Below are positions 16,522-25,807 of a stretch of DNA of 64,000 nucleotides, one piece after another. The position numbers and the translations under genes are program-made. How positions within the stretch are numbered: position 1 is the stretch's first letter; every line of letters begins with the position of its first letter. Source of the DNA: Candidatus Thorarchaeota archaeon SMTZ1-45. Lineage in GTDB: Archaea > Asgardarchaeota > Thorarchaeia > Thorarchaeales > Thorarchaeaceae. The stretch is taken from NCBI GenBank assembly GCA_001563335.1, contig LRSL01000095.1, positions 1 through 64,000 on the forward strand, given 5' to 3'. Under the pieces are notes generated by a model. It ran no database searches. It was given only the letters and a program-made list of their open reading frames with translations, and was not told where the DNA came from.

Positions 16522-18504
16522 TTAGACAAGCAATCCAGCTGTCCATAGTACTATCCGTAATGCGATGAGTGCATCGTCACCAGCACCATAATCTCCTAAC
16601 AAGGCGTAATTATCTATGAAGAAATTAGTCCCAGTTACAACGATTCTCCCACCCCCAGCATCCTCCTTGCATCCAAGGACTGGTGCAGACGGGTGATACC
16701 TTGCTAATCGGCTTCCATCAACTGGTATATTCAGAGTCGCTCCAGAATAATGAAATCCACTCACTCCAGAAGTGATAATGTGAGAATCGATCTCAGAAAT
16801 CAAGGCAGGATCATTTCCAGAAGGAACCTCTGTATTTGTAAGTTCAAAGCCGGTGAAGCTCAAGAAATCGTTCACTTGCGATATGTTCGTGAAACTAGAA
16901 CCAAGAGTCGCTAGAAATATTCCGCCTCCAGAATTGTAATAATCCTCGTAGGCTTGTTTTTCGGTGTCAGAGAATGGCAACGAGTAGGTGATAGGTGAGG
17001 TTGGTGTTGTTTCATTAGTACCATAGACACAAGGGTCAAGAATGATGACTGAATCAAACTGCTGCAAAAATAAAAGCGAGGTTGCTGTGCTGTTTCTTAT
17101 CTCACTAACAGAGATATCATTCATTGTTAGCTCCTTATAGAACTCTCTAAACTGTCCATAATATGAGTCAATTGACCACGAACTATGGCTTATGTCAAAA
17201 GCAACTCTTGCAATTGCAGATGATAACTCGAATGAAACCTCAAGGCTTGTTGTTCCAAAGTCAGCTGACATGAATTGAATTGTGTTGTTGAGTAGCGAAG
17301 GTCCTGATGATGGCATGTTTGCTACGAGTTTAATGAGACGGCTCTGATTCACTTCGATAGTCGAAGGAATGTCAAAAATCTCAGGGGAGTTACCTGATAT
17401 TGAAACTATGAATGTTGTACTTCCGGATGCTAGTAATCTAACACTAAACTCATAGATATCATCATAGAACAACTTCTCATAATCAATAGGAAGAGTCGCT
17501 GGAAAAACCAGACTAAGAGCTGGTAATTTACCCTCTTGAGAAGATGATTCAATCAATGCGACTGAGTTTTGGACATTCAATTTACCAGTTCCTACAACAT
17601 AACTTGGATAGAGTGGCATTGGTTCTGCTCCTTTCATAAGTGCAGTCATGATTGAACCTGGAGTGTATGTGATGTTATTGTCAGCAGAATATCCAATAAG
17701 CAACGCAGCTGCGCCTGCAACACGAGGTGCAGCAAAACTTGTGCCATAGTATCTTGATGATAAATAGGTGGCCCATCCGTACGCACTTATGTCTGGCTTC
17801 ATGTATCTGTCGAATGTTGGACCAGTAGATGAGAACTCGGTTGGTGTGTCATCTTCATATAAGGCTGCGACCGATATGCAGTTTTCAAAGACACTTGGTG
17901 ATGAGATACTAGTACCAGCCAGACCACTATCACCTTCATTACCTGCTGAGGAAACAACCACAACTCCCATACCAAAGGCCCAATTTATTGCCTCCTCAAT
18001 AGGATCTCCCAGCACTGGACTTGATCCAAGACTCATTGTGATTACACTGCAATTTTGCTCAACTGCCCAATAGATTGCTGCAGCGAGAGCAATCGAAGTA
18101 GCTGATCCAGATTCACTCAGCACCTTACCATTCACAATCTCTGCATTGGCTGTTTCCGCGACAAGAGTTGCAACTAAAGTACCATGAGGTACATTTTCAG
18201 GATATGAATCAGCAGTTGTTTCATCCGTTTCATTGTAACCGTATTGAGTTTCGATGAAACTCCGCTGTTCCACAACACGCCCTTGTAGTGCTACACCAAT
18301 ATTGATTCCTGAGTCTAAAACAGCAACTCTTACTTTGGTGCTCGGACCATCTGCGAGAGGTCCCGTCTGAATAATGAAAACTAGACCTGTTGATATAACA
18401 AGCATTAGGATAATGATGACAGCGATAATTCGAGTTCCGCTCGATTTCTCCTGTCTAGGTGGTCCATGCCAATAGTAGTCATCCATCATCTGTACCATAC
18501 TCAT
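16522..18504 (-). CDS. Membrane-anchored subtilisin-like serine protease (S8)
   Basis: The 660-residue protein has a 22-residue cytoplasmic N-terminus, one signal-anchor helix (about residues 25-47) and an extracellular S8 catalytic domain. The catalytic set is intact: Asp64 in V-L-D-S-G, His107 in P-H-G-T-L, oxyanion Asn189 in S-A-G-N-E, and Ser256 in G-T-S-F-A-A-P. No pro-domain lies between the anchor and the Asp motif. After the protease domain come a beta-sandwich region (about 325-435) and a 210-residue alpha/beta domain resembling a glutamine-amidotransferase-like or DUF4350-type fold. Such proteases process surface proteins or degrade external polypeptides. A hairpin with a T-run follows the gene. 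Confidence 0.92.
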   Translation of the reverse strand: MSMVQMMDDYYWHGPPRQEKSSGTRIIAVIIILMLVISTGLVFIIQTGPLADGPSTKVRVAVLDSGINIGVALQGRVVEQRSFIETQYGYNETDETTADSYPENVPHGTLVATLVAETANAEIVNGKVLSESGSATSIALAAAIYWAVEQNCSVITMSLGSSPVLGDPIEEAINWAFGMGVVVVSSAGNEGDSGLAGTSISSPSVFENCISVAALYEDDTPTEFSSTGPTFDRYMKPDISAYGWATYLSSRYYGTSFAAPRVAGAAALLIGYSADNNITYTPGSIMTALMKGAEPMPLYPSYVVGTGKLNVQNSVALIESSSQEGKLPALSLVFPATLPIDYEKLFYDDIYEFSVRLLASGSTTFIVSISGNSPEIFDIPSTIEVNQSRLIKLVANMPSSGPSLLNNTIQFMSADFGTTSLEVSFELSSAIARVAFDISHSSWSIDSYYGQFREFYKELTMNDISVSEIRNSTATSLLFLQQFDSVIILDPCVYGTNETTPTSPITYSLPFSDTEKQAYEDYYNSGGGIFLATLGSSFTNISQVNDFLSFTGFELTNTEVPSGNDPALISEIDSHIITSGVSGFHYSGATLNIPVDGSRLARYHPSAPVLGCKEDAGGGRIVVTGTNFFIDNYALLGDYGAGDDALIALRIVLWTAGLLV

Positions 18505-18685
18505 TTAATTAACATGCGGCTTGTGAACCCTAACTTCAGAGCACATGAACCTATCGAATACTGAACCGGAAAGCTTCAAAAGGTACAGAAAGGAAACTGC
18601 CTGTGTCGGACTTGAGGTAGGAACATTCGAGTTTGATTTATCTATGAAAGAAGCGAAGCATGATTACCCTTGAGAGGTAACAGCA

Positions 18686-21601
18686 TTGTTTAATGAAGAC
18701 GCCATCACATCGGAGAGTAACATAACTAATGCATATCATGCAATGCCTCTTGAGGAAGTCCTAGCGAGTCTTCAGGTTGATCCTGAAGAGGGGTTGACCG
18801 CTGATGAGGTAAAATTAAGGACCCAGAAGTATGGTCAGAACGCGATACCAAAAATTCGTGGTCCGTTTTGGCAAGTCTATATTGCTCCTATTATGAACTG
18901 GTTGATTACTATCTATATACTCAGCTCCTTTGGACTTATCATAATCGCACAGTTACTTCCTCCAGGTCAGAATGAGATGGGGCAGGCTTTGGTCTGGTTG
19001 GGGATTGTAACAGTTAATGCTCTTGTGGCTATCTTTCAACAGTATCGGGCACAGAAGAAATTGGAGGCTCTTGAGAAACTCTCAGCAGGAGAAGCTCGTG
19101 TCATTCGTCAAGGATCAGAAACTGGCATTCCTCCATTTGAGATAGTCCCCGGTGATATCATAAAACTAGATTCAGGTGACAGAATTCCATCTGATGCAAG
19201 AATAATCAGCTCATCAAATCTTACTACTAATGAGGCATCCCTGACAGGTGAGAGTGTGCCAGTGGCAAAGGAAGAGGTAGTTCTTGGTAAGCGTGAATTA
19301 CCACTCACAGACATGAGGAATATGGTGTTCTTTGGAACTTATGTTTCAACAGGAATGGCAACTGTGGTGACTACTGCGACTGGAGGTTTTACAGAGATCG
19401 GGAAAATCCAGGGAACCCTTGAAGCATTGAATACTGGTGATATACCACTCAGAAGGAAAGTGAACCTTCTAGCCAAATATCTTGGAATCGCTGCATTAAT
19501 TTTGATGAGTGTGTCGGTTCTGTGGCAAGTCTTTGTATATGATTGGCTCAACAGTCAACCCCTCGACTTGGGTTTTGAGAATATACTGCGACAGACGCAA
19601 GAGGCAATCACTCGCGCCATGACCATCATGCCAATCAACATACCACTTCTAACGACAATTGTTTTGCTAACTGGTGTCTTGGCCATGGCAAAGAAAGGTG
19701 TCATCATTAGAGACCTTTCCGCTGTGGAAAGTCTCGGTCGAGTAAGTGTCATATGCAGTGACAAGACTGGAACCATGACTCGCAATCAGATGACTGTCAA
19801 GTATTGTTGGGACACACACAACATGTATTCAATCAAGGGAGATGGGTACGACCCTACAGGTGGCATCTATCTTTTGAAAGGCGCTGATGATGTTGTTACA
19901 CTTGAGGTCAATGAAGAAAAAGTACAGGATGTCTTCAAATGGAAGGGTCTCTTCCGCCTTATTGTCTGCGGTGGTATCAATAATGATTCTGAGATTGTCA
20001 AAGAAATAATACCAGGCCAGGGTGAAATCTGGAAACCATTAGGAGATCCCACAGATGCTGCTTTGCTTACATTGTTTCGCAAGAGCGGGATTGATGAGGA
20101 AGTTGTTACTAAGAAATATGAAATAGTTGAGGAGTTTCTATTTGAATCTGAGCTTAAACGAATGACCAAAATCTGTAAGGATGGCAAGAAGTTTGTTTCT
20201 TTTACCAAAGGCGCAACAGAAGTCCTCTTACCAAAATGCACAATGGTGGACGGAAAGGAGTCTCCTACAAAGATAACACCTGATACTGTTAACAAGGTTC
20301 GGATGCTCACTACCGATTTTGCCTCGAAAGGATATCGTATCATCTCACTTGCATATCGGCAATTGGACAAGATACCTACTGGTAAAGATGCTCGAGATGA
20401 AACCGAGAATGATCTCATCTATCTTGGATTCGCTTGTATTGTTGACCCACCAAGGGAGGGCGTGAAAGAGGCGGTTGCAGCCTGTCATAGCGCAGGTATC
20501 AATGTTATAATGATCACTGGAGATGCAGCAGCTACTGCGAAAACCATCGCAGAAGACCTTGGTATCTTTGCCCCAAACTCATTGGTTGTTGAGGGCAATG
20601 AAATCGATGATGTATCAGATGAAGATTTTGCTAGAACCAATGTTTTTGCACGAGTAAATCCGGATCATAAACAAATCATTGTCGAACGATATCAGGATCA
20701 ACAGCGTGTTGTTGCTATGACTGGTGATGGAGTCAATGACGCACTCGCTCTTGCTATGAGTGATGCTGGTATAGCCATGGGCATCACAGGGACAGATGTG
20801 GCGAAGGAAGCAGCTGACCTTGTAATAACGGATGATAGTTTTGCATCAATTGTTTCAGGTGTGCATCAAGGGAGAGGTCTCTTCAACAAGATACGCATGA
20901 TGATATATTTCTACATTGCAATCAACTTGTTTGAGAGCATGATTTTCTTCGGAGCCTTATTCTTCCTTCCAGACACAATTACCATGTTATCAGTATGGCA
21001 AAGTATCTACTTGGTTGTGACAACTCACTCGTTCCCTGGACTAGCACTTGTTTTTGATAGAACATCGCCATACGCTATGGAAGACAAACCGCGTGATAGT
21101 CAAGCGCTCATCACACGCAACCTGGGAAAGTTCATGGCATTGAATGTCATTCTCATGACACTTGGAGCAGCAGCAGTCTATATGCTCACCCTCACTGAGT
21201 GGGGTGGTATTGTCGAAGTCTATCCAGAAAACCTCACTGGTTACTACGGAGCCATTGTTGACTCTCCATACAAAGCTACTGTTATGCTTCTCTCATTGAT
21301 TCTACTTGTTGAGAGCACTATTGTCCTCAGTATACGTAGAATCAACATGCCTATACAGCGGGGCCTCAGAGAGCCTGGAACCTGGATCTTTGTAATTCTA
21401 CTAGGTCTAATTTATCTAGCTCACTATCTCCTCATGTATGTACCACTCGCACAAGAAATCTTGACAATATATAATCTAGATTTCTATTTCGCACCACTCA
21501 CCATGTATGATTGGTTCATTGTCCTTCTTGGGGCTTTGCCATCTATGGTTGGCGTTGAGCTGTACAAATGGCGTTTCAGGAAGCAGGACATTGACCTATA
21601 A
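18686..21601 (+). CDS. P-type cation-transporting ATPase
   Basis: Translation starts at TTG 18686, six bases after a GAGAGGT site. The 971-residue protein has the P2/P3-type layout: N-terminal cation-ATPase domain, actuator with L-T-G-E-S near residue 187, phosphorylation motif D-K-T-G-T with Asp359, nucleotide-binding domain, hinge T-G-D-G-V-N-D-A near 680, and about ten TM helices. TM4 reads M-P-I-N-I-P, so the Ca2+-pump Glu of P-E-G-L-P is replaced by Ile. In TM6 the usual Asp-containing motif is replaced by T-T-H-S-F-P-G. It is therefore a functional-looking pump, but not an ordinary Ca2+-ATPase; the ion is unknown. Confidence 0.92.
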   Translation: MFNEDAITSESNITNAYHAMPLEEVLASLQVDPEEGLTADEVKLRTQKYGQNAIPKIRGPFWQVYIAPIMNWLITIYILSSFGLIIIAQLLPPGQNEMGQALVWLGIVTVNALVAIFQQYRAQKKLEALEKLSAGEARVIRQGSETGIPPFEIVPGDIIKLDSGDRIPSDARIISSSNLTTNEASLTGESVPVAKEEVVLGKRELPLTDMRNMVFFGTYVSTGMATVVTTATGGFTEIGKIQGTLEALNTGDIPLRRKVNLLAKYLGIAALILMSVSVLWQVFVYDWLNSQPLDLGFENILRQTQEAITRAMTIMPINIPLLTTIVLLTGVLAMAKKGVIIRDLSAVESLGRVSVICSDKTGTMTRNQMTVKYCWDTHNMYSIKGDGYDPTGGIYLLKGADDVVTLEVNEEKVQDVFKWKGLFRLIVCGGINNDSEIVKEIIPGQGEIWKPLGDPTDAALLTLFRKSGIDEEVVTKKYEIVEEFLFESELKRMTKICKDGKKFVSFTKGATEVLLPKCTMVDGKESPTKITPDTVNKVRMLTTDFASKGYRIISLAYRQLDKIPTGKDARDETENDLIYLGFACIVDPPREGVKEAVAACHSAGINVIMITGDAAATAKTIAEDLGIFAPNSLVVEGNEIDDVSDEDFARTNVFARVNPDHKQIIVERYQDQQRVVAMTGDGVNDALALAMSDAGIAMGITGTDVAKEAADLVITDDSFASIVSGVHQGRGLFNKIRMMIYFYIAINLFESMIFFGALFFLPDTITMLSVWQSIYLVVTTHSFPGLALVFDRTSPYAMEDKPRDSQALITRNLGKFMALNVILMTLGAAAVYMLTLTEWGGIVEVYPENLTGYYGAIVDSPYKATVMLLSLILLVESTIVLSIRRINMPIQRGLREPGTWIFVILLGLIYLAHYLLMYVPLAQEILTIYNLDFYFAPLTMYDWFIVLLGALPSMVGVELYKWRFRKQDIDL

Positions 21602-21711
21602 GCACCGTCAGTTAGGAATTCTCAAAAAATCCAGATTGTATATACATTATATATTTTGAAATGGAACTCTATAAATGATGGATTTCACACAGTATTTATG
21701 GAGATATCAAT

Positions 21712-22569
21712 TTGGCTCGGAAGACAACTCATAGCATCCGTCTTATGAAGAAGAAACGCAAGAAGATCGTCATGCTTACGGCATATGATGCACCAACTGC
21801 TGCAATCCTCAGTGAAGTTGGTGTTGATATGATTCTTGTAGGGGACTCCGTTGGAAACTCATTACTAGGTTATGAGAGTACAATTCCTGTCACTCTTGAT
21901 GATGTTATTCATCATAGTGCAGCAGTTGCTCGAGCCCGACCAGACTGTCTTATTGTGGGTGATATGCCCTTCATGTCTTACAAGATAAGCTCAGAACAGG
22001 CACTAGAAAACTGCAGTTTAATGCTTCAGCAGGGTGGAGCCGAAGCAGTGAAGATCGAAGGTGGTTCTGACTCTGTTGTTGAAATTGTGAAGACCATTGT
22101 AGATGCAGGAATTCCTGTCATGGGTCATATTGGTCTCACACCCCAATCCATCTATCAGTTGGGCGGATATCGCATTCAGGGTCGTACCGCAGAAATGGCT
22201 GAAGTCCTAGTGCAACAAGCTGTCAAATTAGAGGAAGCTGGCGCTTTCTCCATGGTCGTAGAACTAGTTCCCTCTGAAACCGCTAAAATCATCACCGAAA
22301 CAGTAGGTATACCTACCATTGGAATTGGTGCTGGTCCGTATTGTGATGGACAAGTCCTTGTACTCTGGGACATGCTGGGTCTCTTCGAAGATTTCAAACC
22401 TAAATTCGTAAAGAAATATGCAAATGTTCGGGATTTAATCAAAAATGCTGTGTCTGAATATTCTAATGAAGTTCGAGCAGGCATGTTTCCTGATGAAAAA
22501 CATAGTTTTGAGATGTCTGAAGAAGAAACCGGTCGACTCTATGGTCGCACAAAACCTAAAGATGATTAA
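21712..22569 (+). CDS. panB: 3-methyl-2-oxobutanoate hydroxymethyltransferase (ketopantoate)
   Basis: The start is TTG 21712 after a GGAGAT site. The 285-residue protein is a complete PanB TIM barrel: M-L-T-A-Y-D-A-P-T-A near residue 20, V-G-D-S-V-G-N-S-L-L-G-Y near 44, D-M-P-F-M-S-Y near 84, E-G-G near 117, G-H-I-G-L-T-P-Q near 139 and the catalytic E-L-V-P region near 184, then G-I-G-A-G-P-Y-C-D-G-Q-V-L. It transfers a hydroxymethyl group from methylene-tetrahydrofolate or -tetrahydropterin to 2-oxoisovalerate, the first step to pantothenate and CoA. The gene stands alone; no panC-equivalent is adjacent. A TATA-like stretch lies about 60 nt upstream. Confidence 0.95.
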   Translation: MARKTTHSIRLMKKKRKKIVMLTAYDAPTAAILSEVGVDMILVGDSVGNSLLGYESTIPVTLDDVIHHSAAVARARPDCLIVGDMPFMSYKISSEQALENCSLMLQQGGAEAVKIEGGSDSVVEIVKTIVDAGIPVMGHIGLTPQSIYQLGGYRIQGRTAEMAEVLVQQAVKLEEAGAFSMVVELVPSETAKIITETVGIPTIGIGAGPYCDGQVLVLWDMLGLFEDFKPKFVKKYANVRDLIKNAVSEYSNEVRAGMFPDEKHSFEMSEEETGRLYGRTKPKDD

Positions 22570-22591
22570 TTATTATTAAATCAGGAGGAAT

Positions 22592-22614
22592 CAAGCCCCC
22601 ATTAAGAGGGCTTG
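22592..22614. terminator. Hairpin between convergent panB and DUF1858 genes
   Basis: Perfect seven-base arms (22592-22598 and 22608-22614) enclose a nine-base loop. The plus-strand downstream sequence is T-rich. It sits in the 55-nt gap between convergent genes, consistent with a terminator. Confidence 0.5.
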
Positions 22615-22624
22615 CTTTCAGAGT

Positions 22625-22837
22625 CTATTTCTCTTTCTTTTCAATTGTTTCGTTTAGAGCTTTAACTAGCTGCTCTGCATTAATGCCATGTGCCTGAGCC
22701 CCTTGCTCAATGGTTTCAAATCTTGCAGCAGCGCAACCAAAACACATCAATCCGTGTTCTAGGAATGTTCCAGCTGTTTCAGGCCACTTCATTACTACTT
22801 CGCCAATGCTCATGTCTTTCGTTACTGCTTCTGCCAT
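22625..22837 (-). CDS. DUF1858-domain small protein
   Basis: ATG 22837 follows a GGTGA site; a GTG three codons upstream is less likely. The 70-residue product matches the DUF1858 pattern: D-M-S-I-G-E-V-V near the N-terminus, a F-L-E-H-G-L segment, then C-F-G-C near residue 40 and a helical end (A-E-Q-L-V-K-A-L-N). DUF1858 proteins are small helical domains found alone or fused to ScdA-type and other redox or iron-sulfur-related proteins. The CxxC may be redox-active or bind metal. Function here is unknown. Confidence 0.8.
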   Translation of the reverse strand: MAEAVTKDMSIGEVVMKWPETAGTFLEHGLMCFGCAAARFETIEQGAQAHGINAEQLVKALNETIEKKEK

Positions 22838-22919
22838 TGTATTCACCGTGTTAACAATAATTAATTGTCTTAGTATGTTGATGACTTGAAATCTGCGAAT
22901 ATATACTTTGCTTTTGCTA

Positions 22920-23342
22920 CTAAAGCAACATATGATTGAGACCCATCTCTTTTAGAATTTCTGGATACACGTCATACAGGGGTTTAATCTTTGATAGCAA
23001 TCCCAGTGCTTTTGCTACCGAGCCATCCAGCTTGACTTGACCTCTGGCCATTGCTACTGTTGTGTTGAGTTTTCCTTGCCAGAACTTGTTTGTAGTTTCA
23101 GACTTTGACCAGACTGATATCTCTGGTTCAACATCGCTGTCAAAAGTCAAAGTTCCAATCTCACCACTTGGTCCGGGGTCTCTAAAGTTGATGGTCATAT
23201 GAACCTCGGGATCTTCTATATCAAAGCGAACCACGACCTGCGATTTGGCAAGCTTCTCCATAATCTCTGTATGTTCCTTTGCCTTAGTCCAGAACTTGTT
23301 GAAGATTTCCTGAAACTGCTCTTTACTTTCAAAACCAGTCAT
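22920..23342 (-). CDS. SCP2 sterol-carrier-like domain protein
   Basis: The 140-residue product has the stand-alone SCP2 fold pattern: an amphipathic N-terminal helix, strands V-V-V-R-F-D-I and V-H-M-T-I-N-F, and a central region ending in G-K-L-N-T-T-V-A-M-A-R-G-Q-V-K-L-D-G-S-V-A-K. The closing helix (I-K-P-L-Y-D-V-Y-P) is also present. SCP2 domains bind hydrophobic ligands such as fatty acyl-CoAs or lipids. It may serve acyl-CoA metabolism represented elsewhere in the window, but no direct link is visible. Confidence 0.8.
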   Translation of the reverse strand: MTGFESKEQFQEIFNKFWTKAKEHTEIMEKLAKSQVVVRFDIEDPEVHMTINFRDPGPSGEIGTLTFDSDVEPEISVWSKSETTNKFWQGKLNTTVAMARGQVKLDGSVAKALGLLSKIKPLYDVYPEILKEMGLNHMLL

Positions 23343-23410
23343 TATTACTGATCTCCTGATTGAAAAATAATACTTCTGTTCGATAGAAATCTTTTGGATT
23401 CTCTGATAAA

Positions 23411-24715
23411 CTAGTTCACATGCATATATTTCTCTATTTCCCAGTCTGTTATTTCTGAGGCTCCAGGATCTCCTGTAGACTCAACATACTCATTCCACTC
23501 ACGTTTCCTCATTGCAACCAAGGACTCGATAACAGAATCACCAAGCATCCTTTTCATAAGGGTGCTTCTTTCCAACTTCTCAAGCGCACCCTCCAAGGAT
23601 CCAGGAAGGGACTCCAGAGCGACTCCCGATTCATATAGGTCCTTGTCTGTAGGCTCAGGTGGCTCTAATCCTCTTTCGATACCATCCAGCCCTGCAGCAA
23701 GGATGCATGCAACAACTAGATGTGGTGAAGAAGTTGCATCAGGACAGCGAAGTTCAATTCTCGCAGCTTTTTCTGACCCATTGAAGAATGGAATACGAAT
23801 CATAGTGCTTCTATTTCTATACCCCCATGCAACTCGTGTCGGAGCTTCAAAACCTGGGACCAATCTCTTGTATGAGTTCACTGTTGGTGCCAGAATCGCG
23901 GCCAAGTCAATTGCATGCTCAAGAAGACCTCCTACATAAGCCAACGCCAATTGAGAGAGAGAACAATACCCTGATGCAGCAAACAGATTTCGCGAGCTAT
24001 CAAGTCCCCATATACTCTGATGAAGGTGCATACCAGACCCATTCATATCTGGAAACGGTTTTGGCATAAAGGTCGCAATCATCCCTCGTTTATGCGCCAT
24101 CTCTGAGATGAGAATCCGAGACAGCATTATGTTATCTGCTGCAGTTTCGGCCTCAACAAATTGGAGTCCAATCTCTTGCTGTCCTTTTGCGACCTCGTGA
24201 TGATGAGAGGTTGTTTCAATACCTATAGCTCTAAGGGCTCTTATGATATCTCGTCGAAAATCAAGAGAAAAATCATGAGGTTGGGATGAGAAATAACCAC
24301 CATGGTCAAGTGGTTCAAACCCATTCTCTGACTTTCTAGCAACTGTGAAGAATTCCAGCTCACATCCAACCATCAGCTTCAATCCCTTTTCCGCAGCCCT
24401 TGAAGTGATCTTTCTTAATATGTTTCTAGGATCTCTCGGATGGGGATTTCCAGAAACCTCATGAATCCTGCCTAGGAGATATGCCGCAGATGGGTCCCAA
24501 GGTTGGATGATTGGGGTGGCGCGAGATGGGAGGAGAAGAACATCACTTTCATTCACTAATGCATAACCGGGAACTGAGGATCCATCAATCACAAGACCAT
24601 GTTCGATAATTTCACCCAACCTATCATAGCCAACCTCTATACTTCTAGTATATCCGAGAAGGTCTGAAAAAATCAGTCTTAGAAATTCAGGTTGTCTATG
24701 ATCTTTATACATCAA
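23411..24715 (-). CDS. glnA: Glutamine synthetase family protein
   Basis: The 434-residue protein carries the GS landmarks. These are D-G-S-S-V-P-G-Y near residue 45, a metal-binding E-L-E-F near 120, F-M-P-K-P-F-P-D-M-N-G-S-G-M-H-L-H-Q-S near 217-235, V-N-S-Y-K-R-L-V-P-G near 287, N-R-S near 309 and R-I-E-L-R-C-P-D near 327. It should ligate ammonia to glutamate with ATP. Some positions differ from housekeeping enzymes (E-I-G-L-Q-F in place of the usual Glu/His-rich Q-H-E segment), so a gamma-glutamyl-amine ligase paralogue cannot be excluded. It diverges from an Lrp/AsnC regulator gene, a plausible controller of nitrogen genes. Confidence 0.88.
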   Translation of the reverse strand: MMYKDHRQPEFLRLIFSDLLGYTRSIEVGYDRLGEIIEHGLVIDGSSVPGYALVNESDVLLLPSRATPIIQPWDPSAAYLLGRIHEVSGNPHPRDPRNILRKITSRAAEKGLKLMVGCELEFFTVARKSENGFEPLDHGGYFSSQPHDFSLDFRRDIIRALRAIGIETTSHHHEVAKGQQEIGLQFVEAETAADNIMLSRILISEMAHKRGMIATFMPKPFPDMNGSGMHLHQSIWGLDSSRNLFAASGYCSLSQLALAYVGGLLEHAIDLAAILAPTVNSYKRLVPGFEAPTRVAWGYRNRSTMIRIPFFNGSEKAARIELRCPDATSSPHLVVACILAAGLDGIERGLEPPEPTDKDLYESGVALESLPGSLEGALEKLERSTLMKRMLGDSVIESLVAMRKREWNEYVESTGDPGASEITDWEIEKYMHVN

Positions 24716-24921
24716 GGGTGCCCTCGAACATTTGTGTCAGTATTGTTGGAGAGATTGCATTGCCTCCAGTGCGGCCCTGGTGGGGTGATGAAACTCAAGT
24801 GGTTTCCATAATTCTAGTTCTGAGGCAATGATCTCTCTCGAAAATTCAGTACTCGAAATGGCTATATTTTTTTCCTGTTGAATACAGAAGATTTTTCATA
24901 TTTTTCGTTACTATTTTAGTT

Positions 24922-25440
24922 ATGGCCGAAAAAATTTCGAAAAAGAAGAAGCTTGATGATAAGGATGAAAAACTACTTTATCTTCTCCAGAAAGACAGTA
25001 AGCAGAGTATATCAAACCTTTCGAAATCTCTTGGTATTGGGATTTCTTCAGTCCATGCCAGAATGAAGGCTTTGAAGGAAACTGGTGTCATCAAACAATA
25101 TACAGCGATAATCAATCCTGATTCGGTCAATCGTGAAACCTTGGCTTTCATTCTTGTTACAGTCAGATACAGAGCCCCAGGGAAAAAAGGCGTTCTTTCG
25201 CAAAGGGAGTTCTGTGAGCAGATTGCGGTTCACCCTTTAGTCCAAGGCGTATATGTACTGAGTGGGGAATATGATGTATTGTTGAAAGTGCGCGCTGAGA
25301 ATATAGGTGAGATGAACAAGTTCATAGTTGACTTTCTGAGAGAGCTACCAGAGGTCGATAGGACACTGACGATGTTTGCTATGGACACCTATCTTGACAC
25401 ACTCGAACTTCGTGACCTTTCGAATAGTCACAGACTCTAG
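24922..25440 (+). CDS. Lrp/AsnC family transcriptional regulator
   Basis: The 172-residue product has a basic lead, then a winged helix-turn-helix (L-D-D-K-D-E-K-L-L-Y-L-L-Q-K-D-S-K near residues 10-26; recognition helix I-G-I-S-S-V-H-A-R-M). A RAM-type ligand-binding beta-alpha-beta domain follows (about 70-160, with G-V-Y-V-L-S-G-E-Y-D-V-L-L-K-V). Such regulators sense amino acids and form octamers. The gene diverges from glnA. No ribosome site precedes the ATG, and an AT-rich TATA-like stretch lies about 26 nt upstream, so the mRNA is probably leaderless. It overlaps the convergent regulator gene by 4 nt. Confidence 0.92.
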   Translation: MAEKISKKKKLDDKDEKLLYLLQKDSKQSISNLSKSLGIGISSVHARMKALKETGVIKQYTAIINPDSVNRETLAFILVTVRYRAPGKKGVLSQREFCEQIAVHPLVQGVYVLSGEYDVLLKVRAENIGEMNKFIVDFLRELPEVDRTLTMFAMDTYLDTLELRDLSNSHRL

Positions 25441-25724
25441 ATTACTCTCATTTGGAGACCCGTCATTATTCGAAGTCGTTCGATCTCAGCTTCAACTTCT
25501 CGAATTCTCTCAATATTAGGATGATAGAGTGGTTTTCGCATATCCATCAAATTGGGTGTTTTGTTTAGAAGTCTCATCCTCACTAACTTTTGGAGTGCAA
25601 ATGTAACAGTCCTAAGAGGTATCTTTGCTTTCTTTGACAAATCTCTTGGAGCCATTGGCCCATGCTTTGTGAGATGATCAAGAAGAATGATGGCACTTCT
25701 TGGGACATCATGTTGAGTGAGCAT
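25437..25724 (-). CDS. Small winged-helix transcriptional regulator
   Basis: The start is ATG 25724 with a GTGATGG site; the frame runs on to TTG 25748 without support. The 95-residue protein is a single MarR/TrmB-like winged helix (I-L-L-D-H-L-T-K-H-G near residue 12; A-P-R-D-L-S-K-K-A-K-I-P-L-R-T-V-T-F-A-L-Q-K-L as helix-turn-helix), followed by a short helix that may dimerise. It shares an intergenic region with the divergent double-HTH regulator gene. That region holds an inverted repeat suitable as an operator. Confidence 0.82.
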   Translation of the reverse strand: MLTQHDVPRSAIILLDHLTKHGPMAPRDLSKKAKIPLRTVTFALQKLVRMRLLNKTPNLMDMRKPLYHPNIERIREVEAEIERLRIMTGLQMRVI

Positions 25725-25751
25725 TTTCCCATCACATTCCACTATCAAATC

Positions 25752-25777
25752 GGCAATATATTTGTTATATTATTGCC
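25752..25777. promoter_or_regulatory. Inverted repeat operator candidate (GGCAATA half-sites)
   Basis: Perfect seven-base arms, GGCAATA at 25752-25758 and TATTGCC at 25771-25777, are separated by 12 AT-rich bases. A third GGCAAT half-site lies at 25803-25808, abutting the TATA box of the rightward gene. The arrangement fits a dimeric winged-helix regulator controlling both divergent regulator genes. Confidence 0.5.
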
Positions 25778-25807
25778 AATCCTACGGTAATGTAATATCG
25801 ATGGCAA

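Noticed and set aside
19867..20418. 183-codon minus-strand frame inside the P-type ATPase gene
   Set aside because: It is antisense to the nucleotide-binding domain; Ser-rich composition is typical of shadow frames.
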